From contig NC_083520.1 in the NCBI RefSeq assembly GCF_032362555.1, positions 3,162,001-3,226,000 of the forward strand: a stretch of DNA of 64,000 nucleotides. Direction: 5' to 3'. Of the stretch, positions 13,201 to 28,200 are shown in pieces. This stretch comes from Amyelois transitella. Its lineage: Eukaryota; Arthropoda; Insecta; Lepidoptera; Pyralidae. The notes below the pieces were generated by a model. The model searched no databases and was not told where the DNA came from. It saw only the letters and a program-made list of their open reading frames with translations. The first letter of the stretch is position 1, and each line of letters begins with the position of its first letter. The position numbers were made by a program, and so were the translations under genes.

Positions 13201-16200
13201 AGTGGATTTCGAAAAGTTTATTAAAAAAGCAAAAACCTGCAAAGGGCGGACTTAATGCATGTAGGTATATTGCTCTTAGACACACTCTTAGACACTTACT
13301 TCTAACGAATTCTTTTTTCAAACGAAACAATTTATAAATATTTTTTTAGTTATATATACGAGTATACCTCTATATAATATATACGAGTAGTCTGGGCTAC
13401 CAGTTTTGAAAACATTAGTTTTAGTTTTTGGAGATTATACTAATTTTACGAGTTTTCTAGGTAAGTTACATTTCTTTATGACCTTGCTCACACAGCAGTT
13501 TATACCACATATTTATTTACTGTTAAACAATTTTGGATGATCACGAGTTTGGATGAAAACAGAAAATTCTGAAAGCAAATACGATCTGTAGGTAAATTTG
13601 TTTATTCTTAATAAATAAAGTATTTTCAGTTTCTGTACTAACATTATGTTGTTTGGGCTGATACTTAAATAACCGGCTTTTTTATGGCGATAATAATTAC
13701 TAATTCCTTACTTGTTTTTAACTTAAGAATATTGGTTCAAGAATACTTATAAGGAAACTCGGTTCTACTAGTACCAACATGAATTAATTTATTTTCTCAG
13801 TAAGTAGTAGTAAGAAATAATGAAAAAAGTACTACCTATATATAATACTTGTTTCCTTGTTGTTTTAAATATATTATAATCAGCTTATGTGGTAAAGATA
13901 TTAAAGGTTAAGCTTGCTTTGATTTTTAAGACAGTAGTAAGATTGCTATCTATCGAAATCTTATATTTTGGGGAGAAAGTGGTTTCATTAAAAAGAAATT
14001 CTTATTAATGAAACCACTATCTTATGCAAGATTATTTGAATGATACTTCTGTATTGACCTTATTTTACTTTAAACTGCATTAGTGCAGTAAGTAAACAAT
14101 AGAATGCGGACGTTTTGTTAAGTCAACATTTCAAACACGTGTAGGACATACGTACACACATACAAACATACATATTCACGCGTCGGACATGAAACGTCTA
14201 GCTTATGTATTGTCAATGATACCGTTGAACTTGAAACCTCAGAACTGAGCCACAGGAGTACACAGAGGTCAGAAGGTAATCCTGCAGGCATTTCTTTTAT
14301 CTTCAGAAAATCTTGTTCCATGAGTGAAACGTAATGTGTCATAAATAAAACAGATCTTATTTTTACACCTTAAGTACTTAAAATACTTAAGACTACTTAA
14401 TTTTTTCCACGATTCCTGCATACTTCTTTCGCTTTATATTGCAAATATTCCACATACCGTACGTCATTCACTTCATGCAAGTTCATCGGTTTAGGGTAGA
14501 ACTTTCAGGACGTCCCCGATTTAATCAAACTAAGCCTACTTATATACCCTCACTTGTAGGTACTTATATAGGTATATATATATTTTTCTAACTTATTCCT
14601 CAAATGTGTGGTGCCCGGCATCAATACAAAAAAGTATAGGATCACTCCATTTCTGTCCCATGGATGTCGTAAAAGGCGACTAAGGGATCAGCTTATAAAC
14701 TTGCGATTCTTTTTTTAGGCGATGGGCTAGCAACCTGTCACTATTTGATTCTCAATTCTATCATCCAGCCAAACAGCTGAGTGTGGCCTATTAGTCTTTT
14801 CAAAACTGTTGGCTCTGTCTACCCCGCAAGGGATATAAACGTGACTGTATGTAACATTATTTTTCTTTATATTATTTTCCTAACCTACCTATTTCGGATA
14901 CGAGAGCGCATACATAGGTAATTATTATAAATTTGTATCACATTATGTCACAGTATACTCGTGTGTGTAAACGTGCTGTAATATATAAACAAATCCACAA
15001 AGCTAAACAAAACAATGGCATATCGAAGTCAGCGACTTGTCGAGTGCACAAGCAGTAACTCTACTCTCAAACACATTTACATGGTCAGCGCTCTCGTGGT
15101 ATAGTGACCATGAACTATAGAGTAATTTGAAACTTAACTTATACAATAAAAAATGCTTGTTATTTTTTTTTTATTGTTATTATTAAATACTTTGTATTGA
15201 AGCTACAATTGTGCAGATTGATATGCTCTGTAGCTCTAAAAAATAAAACTGCTTATCTGTTCTATCCTGTTCAGCCTTTTGCAAAAGAAGGTTCTATTCC
15301 GACAACCTATCACGATTCACTACATTATTTTATTATTTCATGATTTTAGATAGATAAAACTCTTTATTGCACCATGAGAGTAAAACATACAAAACAGATA
15401 AAGATGGTACAAAAACGGACTTATCGCTAATGCAATCTCTTCCAGTTTCTAATTTGAAGAATCAAAGTATGTAATTAAATTTATTTTTAATTATTTATTA
15501 AACTTTTAATTTAAATTTTTAACATTCATAATTATTCCTTAGAAAAGATTGTGTAGCTAATTACACTTAACATTTTTAGATTAGTCTCAGTTGACGAACT
15601 CACATTATTACATTATATTGTTTAAAGAGTCATACAAATATAATAAAAAAAAAATGAAATATGGTAACCCTAGTGTGACCGAGTCGACGATGGTGGCCAT
15701 TTAGCGCCTCCTCTCACAAACAAGGCTGAAGCTGCGCTTGTCTTACACCTTAAAAGCTTTCACGGCTCATATTCACACTGTCACATACAGGTTTTCAATT
15801 TTATCAATCGGGCGTCGTGGAAAATTATTAACAATTCACGTTCCGTTGGGTTTTAGTGACTTGTTTTGTTATAGTCTTAAAATATAGATAGATTTTATAT
15901 TCATAAACCTAAGAATAACAAATATTAAGGAAGAAAACAAATAAAAGGAATAAGTATTATGCAGGTGAACGAGCAAAAGCGAGAAACAACCATTAAATTG
16001 GTCTTCAATATAAAACCAATTCCCAACGCTAAACCTATTTATTTCAGCGCCGTAAAATATTGTTTCCTCGACAACGTCAGCTTTTGTTCTCAGAAAATGT
16101 GGTGTTCCTTAAAAACAACTTGTTCCTTTTTCGTGGCCAATACCAAAACGTGAAATGTTAGGACGTTCGCCCAAATAAATGGTGGTTGTGTGAGCCCTCG

Positions 16201-19200
16201 CCAAAGCAGGTAGGTTTTTTTGTAAACGTCTGGTGCAGGAGAATGGAAAAAACTGCATAATTTATTATCGGCAGCGGTTTTTGTATCAGAACGGTAGTTT
16301 TGGGCTTTTTGTTTAGAAGCTGACAGTTAAATTTTAAATTAGAGAAATTTATTAAAATTAAGATACTTATTAAGCAGTATTGATAACACTAAATATCGAA
16401 TTCGGAATTATATCTAATATTTTTTTTATATCTTCTTTGTGAAGCATCAATGTCTGCACATAAAAAGGATCACTATTTTTAAACTCATTTTAAAATGCGA
16501 TAATAAAGTTAGGATATTCATAAAAAAATATTAAGCCACTAGTACTTTTTAAGATCAACAGACTCCGGGAACACGCAAAACGAGAAAAGGTTCCGTGAAA
16601 ATAATTAAACAATATTAATATGATTATGCAATTCTCCTCCTTTCTCCAACCAAAATGCTACTCTATATTATCACAGGAAATGTTGCTTCCGATTAATAAC
16701 AGATCCGCCGCAAGGATAGCGCGATCCTAAACAAACAACCGTCCCATTAATGTCTAGACGGACGGCACACATACCCGTACATATATTTATTGATTTATTG
16801 ATCGTATGGAGAAATCCCGTCGGCCGTAATTTAAACACGAAACTAAAAAGCTGGAATGTTCCCGAGATGGACAGAGAAATGTTTGGACAGGCCTGTTGTA
16901 TTTTGTAAACGTTGAATATTTTATATAAACAATGATCAAAGATGCATTTTCATAATGGAAATCAAAATTGTAAGTGTATAGTATTCTAGGTAAATAGAAG
17001 AAATTACTACAATACAATAAATATTGTAGCTTCATAATTAGATGCTCAGTGGCTCGATATCAGTAGGTACTTGATTTGTCACAAACTTAATATGATTAAA
17101 AAAATATAATCCACAAAATTAAATTAATTATGAGTTACACAGTTTTCTGTAGGTAGAGTACATTATGTGGTTATGACAAATTTGCATCGAAGTCCATTAT
17201 ATTGGATTTTATAATTCAAGTTTTGTCATTATATTTCGATATGTGTTATCCCAATCAATTTATTTTTAATCAAGAAAATATAGTAGCGTCCGTTGTTTTT
17301 CTGTGCTACTCGTAAGCCGCAACTCGCTAAGCAGATGCACATGCCTACCCGGCGGGGTACCTGCATCCACACGATATCTATCCTTTTGCTAGTATCTCTG
17401 TCCTTTTCCCACAACTTCCAATCCAGGTTTAGATACAAAGGACAACAAAAACAGCTCTACAAATCATTTTACGACTCCAAGTTGTGGGATGTTTGTTACA
17501 ACTGTGTGTTATTTTGGTAATGACTTAGGTTATTTCAGAGGGATTTTCTACAAGCTTTTTTATATCGAGGTATAGAAAAGATATAGGTTAAAATAAACAC
17601 GCATAGGAAAGTAACAAATAACACTTATAATTATGTATATCAAAATTTGTGTTAATATATCAATAACAAAACTTTTGAGTCTGTTTTTCACAATAATCGC
17701 TAAGCTGTTTTTTATTTTAATTGCCCTTAAAAATATAACCTAAGCACAATTTCTTTAACGCAGTATTATCAGATATTTTTCTTTCAGACACACAAGAAAA
17801 ATAAAAGCATAAATAAATGCGCATTTCCACACAATAATATTCCACCCGCTGCTTAAAATATTATAAATGTAACTTAGTACATACATATATCGGCGCATTT
17901 AACGAAATGAATAATGTACGAGCATATTTATCGACTCATCATCATCCAAATTTTGTGTATTTTGATTGTGGCCCAGGCCTCAAAGTAGCTAAACCATAGG
18001 GGCACAATCTAAATGACCAACTCGACTCGACCCAACTCTAAAAATGTTTTATTTGATGCTTTGAAACGTAAAAAAACACTATAGTTTTAAGGTGCATGCT
18101 CCTGTACATTCATTCGAATGAGAGACCCTAAATCTTATTTAAAGCATATTTCAGGAAGCAAAACAATCAGCTGCGTATGCTACTGCGTGTTTCATGAGGA
18201 TTTTTCATACTCGTGCTAACGATCTTATCTTAACTTAAATTCTTATTTAATGGACCAATTCGGGACAGGATATAAATGAATCCGATGCAGCTCACAACAA
18301 AGGATGCGATAACCTGTTTATTTACATCGCATAAGAAGCGAGACCCGATTGTATGTAAAACAAGGTGCTATAAACGCGCCATAAACATAGTTCTGTAACG
18401 AGATCGCCTCTCAGAATCTCTAAAGCCAATATTCGATAACCGCCTTAAAGGAATTTTATTTAACTACGTGGTCAATTTACAAGCTTATAAGCGTTGTAGG
18501 TAGTACAAGCAGGCTAAATTATTTATTCAATTTCGTCATTTTAATTAATGATAGATGAAGCACATAAAATTATGACTTCAAAATCAAATTAAAAAAGTTT
18601 TAATAGATTGTCACAAAGCGGTTTTTCCAAACAAAAGATGAAGACATTTAAAAAAATATAATTTTCAGAGACTTACATTTATACATATCCCAACTCTATT
18701 AGTTAAAAAAATGCAAATAACGTAAAAACATGTATCACTTATTCGATTTATTTATAAACAGTACTGGAAATATAAAACCGCAGCTTTCATCTTATCTTTA
18801 TTTTAAGAAACCCCAATTAGGCACAGAGCATTACAATTACGACAGAGGTCAATTGTTTACCAGTTTTAGCACTTCACAGTAATTTTTATAAGATAAAAAA
18901 AAACGCTTGTCCAATTTAGCCGATTGGATTTTTATCTGCGGTCGTTCCGATGCCCGTCTAACGAGACATCGTAAAGTTTTAAAAGCGTTATGAGTTTAAT
19001 ACCAGAGGCTTTTATAACTGCCATAATCCGGCCGGTCGCCGGCAACTTTTGGATCGAGAAGACAAGAATATAGTCTATTTTAATTTAACTGGCAGCAAAG
19101 TAAAAAGATGGCTTAGGATTTTTTTGTTAAATTCAATTAAGGTCACATATGTTGTGAACTTAAAACTTATTAAAAATAAAAGCTTTAAAATATAGAATTG

Positions 19201-22200
19201 TATTTTTGACAAAGTAATTGAAATTTTTTAAAACAAGCATGCTCATTATTCTGGGTACAAGTCAATAATTTTCATTAAGTAAGCGTATCCTATCACCATG
19301 TAGAAAAGTGGAATTTAATTGCAGTCCCAATGGCAATATGGATATCCTCTCTTACTTAGTGCTTACCTACACTTTTCAAGAAAATTTCAGATTCAATCTC
19401 CCAACAATTACGGCTGTACGTGATCATCCAGTCAATCACTAACACAAAAATGTTTGCTATCTCTTACATACCTTTATACCTACATAAAGATTCTTTATAT
19501 TTTATGATGCCAACGCCAGCTCCTCCACCCGCGTAAGTATAGCGAAAAATCCCATCAATTTCCGATCCCGCGGGAATATCGGAATTATCCGTAATACCTG
19601 TGCACCCTTAAACCACATAGGAAACTTGCATGCCAAATTTCAAATCCATAGACCAAGCAATTGAGGCTGTGTGTTGTTTTTATAAAATAAAAAAATATCT
19701 GTTAGATTTAGATATGAAATCAAATAATATAAATAAGAAAGTGCTCAAATATTTTAACTCCGAACTAATCACTGTACCTAGATCGCAAGAGGCGGCGGTC
19801 TTCTTTGCTTTGTGGTAGACAGTCGGATGTTTCCTGTCATAGTTTTTGACATGACCAGTCGTTTGGCTAACGAGGTTTGACATGATCGACGTGTTAAGCT
19901 GACAACCGATAGAAATATTTACTACAGTTGTTTGTAAGACAATATAATATGTTACCTTGAAGCACTTTATGTTCAAAGAGAAAATATAAAAAAATATCGA
20001 TGTTATGTCTTCGCAAAAAATCTTATATACATAGGTAACTAGGAAACATAGAATTTGAAATAATATGAGACAATAGAAGTGATAAATATTGCTTAATATA
20101 AGCTTTACAACTGCGCAATAAATGCATACATTGCAAGATGACCGACCAATTCATTATTTCTATAATAAGTAAAATAAGTAATTTATATGTTTAATATATC
20201 GGTTTCTATGGTAGTAATAATTGTATATATTAATAACAATTTCTCGTGTTATTAAATCATAAAGATAAAGGGTGAAATACAGATGGAGTGAGGAGAACGC
20301 GTGAAATTGTATGACCGTAGCTAATGGAGAGTGCTAGCGCTTCCTCAGCCATTGAAATTACTGGCGAACTTAAACTATACATACATATAATCACGTCTAT
20401 ATCCCTTGTGGGGTAGACAGAACCAACAGTCTTGAAAACACTAAAACACCACGTTTAACTTTATGGTTTTATAATGGATTTGAGATTCAAAAAGTGACAG
20501 GTTGGTAGCCTATCGCCTACAAGAACAATCTCTTGCTTATAAGCCTTTCCCTAAGACGCCTTTTACGACATCCATGGGAAAGAGATGGAGTGGTCCTATT
20601 CTTTTATGTATTGGTGCCGGGAACCACAGGGCACGCTGACTTACAATATCTACTTATTATAAAATATTTTTCTATACTTATATAAAACTGATCCGTTCTG
20701 AGTGAATTCTGTGGATCATTGTCAAAAATGTGCACCCCGGGCTCCTAACTATAAATGAGAAGGTAACCAGGACCATCAGTAGATGGAAGAAGAAAATAAA
20801 ATGGTTCCGTTAATGAGTGATTGACTCACAGACAACTACTTGAAATTTGGGATGTAGGGTCCTTATATGATATTAGAGAGAATTTCCATACGTGTTCTCT
20901 AGATTGGCATAAAATTAATATCACCCACATTTAAAAATAATAAACATTTAAAACATCGCCAATTTCTGCACTGGTAGCATGGCACGTGCGATGCCGTTTT
21001 TATCGCGCGATTAACTATCGCTGTCTCGCTTTTTGATATGACGTGAAACAGTACAGCGGTAATTTCTACGGGGTAGCAATTTCTCTTTTAATAGTGCAGG
21101 AGAAGATGTCTTTTTTCTTTTAAAATAAATTCTTCATGTCACAAAAAGCTCCGTCAAAGCTCTCCGTGTGTCGAGCTTCACACGTCCGCTGCTAATCACA
21201 GTTCATTCGCACCCGCTCTCGGTATTAACTTCCATAATAATGTGTTTCGGAAAAGCTTCGTTCAGAGCATTCGAGGCTTTGCACCCTGTCAACTTACAGA
21301 TTAAAAATAATACTGATTATTTGTTATTATATACATTAAATTACATATAATCACGTCTATATCCTTTGCGGGGTAGACAGAGCCAACAGTCTTGAAAAGA
21401 CTGATAGGCCACGTTTAGCTATTTGGCTTTAAGATAAAATTGAGATTCAAATAGCGACAGGTTACTAGCCCATCGCCTAAAAAATAATCCTAAGTTTGTA
21501 AGCTATCCCTTAGTCGCCTTTTACGACATCCATGGGAAAGAAATGGAGTGGTCCCATCCTTTTTTGTATTGGTGCCGGGAACCACACGGCATATTTTTTA
21601 TTACTTAACAAAAAACAACGGCCTAATCATAAACACGTCTAAATACATTGAACCTTAAATTGTATCGTACCGTGCCATGTGATTTCCGGCACTTCAAAAT
21701 AAAACCACTCCATCTCTAACATGAAAAATTGATGTCGTAAAAGGCGACTAAGGGAATAAGCGAGTTTATGGACGTGTCAGTGCGAAGTTGTAAAAACCTG
21801 ATTTACCTAATCCAGGATCTTGGTTAGAGGACGCACCGCAAGAAGTGGGGATGTAGTCGGAACTAACACCAGGAATAAGAATGTTGTGTAGGAAGTATAG
21901 TTATTTAAAGTTATTTATTCCTACAGAAGATAGAAGGAGAAAAGAGGAGAGAAATAATCAGTTATAAATCACTATATTATTCAACATAAAATTAAAAACT
22001 AATCTAACAATAAAAATATTTTTTGACATATCTCTAATAAACAACATCATGGCAACCGTTGCTATGGCGTATACCAAGAAGGTTGCCTACTACTGTAGGC
22101 AACCTTCCTACTGGAAGGTGTATTTATAGTAAGAATGTAATTGTAGTAAGTAAGTACTCATAAGGCGAGTGGGTGCGTTACCGCAAACGCGTCAGTAACT

Positions 22201-25200
22201 ACCAACTATTGGTCCATTACTTTGATGTGGCCGCCTTATAGATGCAAAATAGAGATCAAACGGGCCGCCCGCGCTGCGGTTATCAAGCCGGTTATCAGCT
22301 GATTGATGGGTGGAAAGAAAAACTTATGCAATATGAACTTATGACCTGAGTTCTAAATTTAAATCCAATGTTCTTTTTGACATTTGAGGGTTTATGTTTG
22401 TTGGAGGTATTTTTTTAGTTAGTAGGTATATAAACTACTTACTAGCTTTCGCCCGCGGTTCCGTCCGCGTAAAAAGTAACATAATTATGTCCTTTTCAGT
22501 ATTTGTACGCAAATTTTTATGTAGATCAGTTCAGTAGTTTTGATGTGAAAGACGGAAAAACTATAACACTTTAACATTTATATATGGAATGGAATACGTA
22601 CCATGGATTAAATATCTGGAATATATGAAAAACGTTTGAAAAAAAAACAGGTCAGCCTTTTTTTCAATTCTTAAATGTTAGTATTCTCTAAATATAAAAA
22701 TTAAAACCTAGCTAAAATTAAAAAAAAAACCTTAACTTAATAAAAACAGAGATACAAATCCACAAAAACATGTAATATCTATAAATGTATTCTATTTAAA
22801 CATAAAACAAATCGCATATATTCGGAAAAATAATTATTTCTCGCGCGACTGGTTTCAGTATGAAATCGAGTCGAGTGATTGCGTTGATGTCTTTTGTATG
22901 GAGCTTCGCGCGTCTTTTAAATACCCTGTAAATGAGATTTCCATTGACCTGCCACCACGGATTTACATTTATACTGCTTTTTAATACTGGAAATAATAAA
23001 AATATTATGAGAGTTTTGTGCCTTAGGGAAATAAGTAGTGCCAATGTACAAAGCATTTAGCTGAAGTTGTTTTACTTAAATAAATATTTTTAAAACAATA
23101 CTTTCCAGTTCTAAAACAAATTAAAATTACGACACTGGTATAACTTAGTGTAGTAATTTTGTACAACAAGTTTCGTCGCTATATAAACAATGCGGCGTGC
23201 CCCAAATCCCATTAGAAAACGTCCAATTACAATCGGTAAGATCTCATAAAGCCTTCTTTATAGATTCGATCTCCGTGCCCGTACCTGAACGCAACGAAAA
23301 ACCAATTTAAATAAATTTCAAAAGGGCATTTATGAGAAAACCCCGCGGAGAAGCGCTTCCCAACCTAATTTAAACCTTCCCATTTGACTGAAAGGTTCAT
23401 ATCACAAAAACAACAAAACATCAACGCCTGAGTCATTCTCGTTAGTCAAACGGGCGCGTCGGCGGCTGTCAAACAATCGACCGTGTTTACTTATTCAAAA
23501 TTACACTTTAATCAAACACAAATAGGTTGCATAATTCAAAGTATAATTGCGGCGCTTAAGGCGTTTCGTGTTCCGTAACTCTATCTTGTTAGTAAGCTTA
23601 TTGTTGGCCACGTTTTCTTTTTTCCTTTTCTGACCCGAAGCATTGTAGATGTGCCGTCTCTTTCTAGTCGTTACGGCAAGGTCGGCTCGTTAAAAGCTCT
23701 TAACGAGAAGCGAACGAAAAGCACTATGCTTCCAGTGGTACTCAAACATAATGTAAAGTAGTGACTAGGCTGCTAGCGGCTAGAAATTATCACTTTCATG
23801 AAGTGATAATTTCTCCCGGCAAAATGCTTTTATGAAAACATTCTGTAACTTGAATCATTAAATGCAAATTTACATTCATATGTTCACTTTTTAAATACTT
23901 AACAACTTACACTCTCAGCCGTTGACTTTGAAAGCTCCGACGTTCTATTCACGAACGTTGACAAGGCTTATGTCTTATTTTATATATTTCCATCTTCTTG
24001 GTCAACTTCTGAGAAAGAGAGAGAGAGAGAGGAATGATACCGGATAATTATATTTTCTAAACGTTCTTGAATAATTTCGCTGGGACCGTAAGGAACATTT
24101 GACGAAAATGGTTAAGTAAAGATAGTTACGATGTGCTGTGTAATTGCCGCTGTAAGTAATTTTATGTCCACATTGTTATAAGAGATTTTTTCCGGCTATC
24201 GCCATCTACGTATATAATAATATATGAAAGCGAACCTCTTCTTCAACGTCACCAAACCCCGATAAAGATTTAGTATCACAATGACATACTAATTCAGAGG
24301 TCGCCAAACTGTGACAAAATTTTCAACATATTTGGCGAAGAAAAACTCCCAAACTATTTGAGGACCGCAGCCAGATTCGTGAGGTATGTTCAGCGCGTGT
24401 CCCGTTCACACCTGTGAAACTGGCATATGTCTACCCTTCTCCCACAATCAGGCTGTCCCACTCAGATGTAGTCACCATTCAGTCACGGTCCTCAGGATAA
24501 TCGGGCGAAGAAATTCACGCCTTGCATTAAATGTTGTTGAGATTAGTGCCTTTCGCATTTATTAAATGTAATTTATGATGAGGTTGAATGAATGATGGAA
24601 ACTGGTTTTATACATTTATAAGATACCATGAAACTGATTTAGAGCCTTTTCTTGGATATGAATGTTCTGGGCATGATTAATTAAACTGATTTGAATGACA
24701 CCATTTTAGCCTAGACTAGCTCATACCATTCTTTTTTGTTATATTTTCTTATATACTATTAGTAACAAATAACTATGAGATGATTTAAATGTCGCTACAT
24801 TTTTAAGACACATCTATTGAAATGTTACGAAACCCAATCAAAATAACCTTAATCTACATATTAGAGAACTAAATATAATTTTGGAATACAATCTGTATTT
24901 GGAATCTAAAGATAGATAGATCTAGTCTAGATATATATATACACAAAACTGAACTAAAGATCTATTGGAGTAATTCCTACAAATCAGTTAAACTTGGTCA
25001 CTCTGGCACTTGTTTATTGTAGCGGAGGCATTGCTCCCGCGCTCAACAAAATAAGAAGGCTGTAAAAAGTGGCATTCTGGGGAAACGAGACCTTCGGAGC
25101 CTGCGATCGGCTCGTTACAATCGATTCAGGACGCTCGACAAATAAGAATCGATTCTTGTTACGATTTCTAAGAACCTGTCTCGAATGGATCAACTTTTTA

Positions 25201-28200
25201 AGTAAGTAAGTTATATTTATTTGAAAATAAACGCGATGCATTGGAAAGTCTAGACGTGCCTTGGTGTAAATATCAGCCGATGCTTTTTCTATACTATTAT
25301 GGATAGAGTGTAAGATAATATGGATCGTCGGAAGATCAAGTCGCAGGATCCTTCCGCTTATTTGCGATTTGGAGGGAATTTGTTTTAGTTTGTGAAATTT
25401 GAATTCGATTTCAAGACAAAGCGAAATATCTCAACTCAATCATGAGATAGAAATGGAATTAACAGAACTCTCTACAAAAGCATGTCTAGTCTATCTTTTA
25501 TCTGTAGAGTGTAACGTCAAATGCTGTGCTAAATCTTTGCGTAACATGTATGAACCATATAAAAACTACTATCCCTTACCTAGATATGATCCTATCAGAT
25601 ACCTTTTTGACTCGAAAAACCTCTCCTAGGAATAAATCCGCCATTTTATAATATTGTTATTGTCATACTATGTAAGTACTTCTGTAAATTTATTATTTAA
25701 TGAAAATTTTACAAAGAAACAAAAAACAAACGTCTTAAAAGGCAGAAACATTCTTTACCAGAACCAGAAATTTAAACTCGCTGAAAACACAATCGAGATT
25801 TTTCTATGAGAGAGAGATATTACGAATTTAATATTTTCTGAACATGTAGGTCATGAATAATGTTTGTTGTAGTCGGAAAAAGCAGGCAGCCGTTAAAATA
25901 ATTCGAAAGATTATCGTGTCGACGCGTCAATCCGTCAAACTGATAATCACCACATTCGGGAACCAATTGGAAGTTAGGCTGTGTACACATCTGTTACATT
26001 TTTTATCACATTATTATATTGGACTGTTTAGTCCCAAACCTACAATTTAAAATGTAAAATGATATTTTACAACTCTAAACTTTTGTTTAAGAAGTTTTTA
26101 CGGTCTGAAAATATTGTCTGCTATATTCGCGTATCATACAAAATTTTTAATTGTTCTTTTTAGGGTTCCGTAGCCAAAGTGCAAAAAAGAAACCCTTCTA
26201 AGAGGTTTAACATAAATAAAGTATCTCATTTGTCAAATTTTTGTTTGATGAAATAAAAGTAAGAACAATCCATAATCCTTAGTGCCCTCCACCTTAGCCC
26301 AGTTAAACTAGACGCGGCGCAGGCGCAGCATTCGGTATCTTCCAAAAACACAGTTGGTACGTGGTCCTCTCAGTCACAACAAACCAGCTAGTCATGCTCC
26401 GACAAACTAAATGCCAATCATGTTCGGTCCTTTGAAGTCTCAAATCTAGTTACCGACCATTTTAAAAGACAACTCGAGTGATTTCAATTGTATAAAAAAT
26501 ATTTATTCATTTGATTGAGCACTTGAAGATTTGCCGGTCAATATCCAAATCAAATTTAAAACTATTTGGTAATACATACGTCGGCCTTAAAACTAAAATA
26601 TAAGTAAGACTAACCTCTTTTACTTCAATTCTTTCAATAGTGATCACTTTAAAAGTCAATAATAATGGTTAAAACACAGATAAGTATATCTGAGTAAAAT
26701 CGCCTTATTATGTATGTGAAGAGTGTAGTGAGTCTTCGCTTCCCAGTCTTGTTATTAATATTATCCTCCAATCAACTGGTCCGCCTGGTCCACAGAGCAG
26801 GGAACGCACCGACCGGTCTCAGAGCTCTGCGCTCTCGTCCATCAATCTTGAAAGCAATTATAGCTTGAAGGCAAGGTAATGCACACCTAGCCGTCAATAA
26901 CTTGATAATTGCAAGCCTGCAGACAATCAGTAAATATAATGAAATAAGCGTAAATCATGAATACTAATTTCATAGATAGGGCGCGCGCATTCAAATTTTA
27001 GGCCAAAAAAATAAATAAAGTTATAATTCTTACTTTAAAAACAAGTGACAACCACTATTTCCATATCTTTCCCATGGATGTCGTAAATGGATTTGGCTTA
27101 TAAACTTGGGATTCCTCTTGTAGTCGACAAGGTAAGCACTGTCTACCCCGCAAGTGGTATAGACGTGACCGACCATGTGTATGTATGTATGTCCACTATA
27201 TCAATACTGCTTCTATGGCAGATTTTTATTTAGAATTTCTTAGGTTCGTATCAATCTGTCTACACGAAGAGTATACACTTTCAAAAAAACACTGAAATAA
27301 TAAAAGATTAATTTTTATTTTTGAACCTTATTTTCCTTCTTTTGTTATTTTTCTATGACTTTTACAGGCCGTTGAGTACTGATAGCAAATTGACATATTC
27401 AGTGCTAAAACAATATTGTGAATCCCCAACTAAGTGGTCATACATATGTATTATTTTATAACGAGCTTGCTTTATTATGAGCTTATCCAGTTAAGGCACG
27501 TTTTAACTACACGACATAATCACTATTCCACGAAGTAGCAATTAACACTTATTTTGATATGTAAAACAATATGCAAATCATATAATGCCAATGCAATTTA
27601 AGTCACGAAGCGAAAACCAAAGGAATACATAATCCTATTTTAAAATAGGTAGCATTTTTACAATAATTAAGAGATAACCCTGAAAAAAGGTTTTTAGTAT
27701 AATGAAGTGAATAAATGCTTGAGATGCTCAAGAAGATTTTTACAAATTAATGGTCCAATGAGAGTTGATTGGATTTTAATGATTAATTATTAATTAATTA
27801 TATGTAAAAAAAATGTTGATAAATTTTATTGATAGTTAAGTCAATATCAAAACAACTAACGGAATTGACCAAATATGCCTATTCTTAATCATAAGTTTTA
27901 CCTAACCAACACCGTCTGCATAAACTTATGACGTAATCTGTTTACGATTAATTTATATTTATAATTCAAAAAAATAAGGGTGTATATATATACCATAATC
28001 TGTGTCGCCGAAGCGAGTGCGAAATTTATCAAAGGCGACACTTCATTAGTTAAACTTGATTCGCAGTCAGATTTAACGAGTTGAGAAAACATTCCGGTGT
28101 CGCATATTAATGTCTGCCAAGTGTCGCGATCATCAATTTTATTTAACCAGATTGCTTTCAAAGGATTATTCCAGTGCACAACTTCTCCTTGCAGCTAGTC

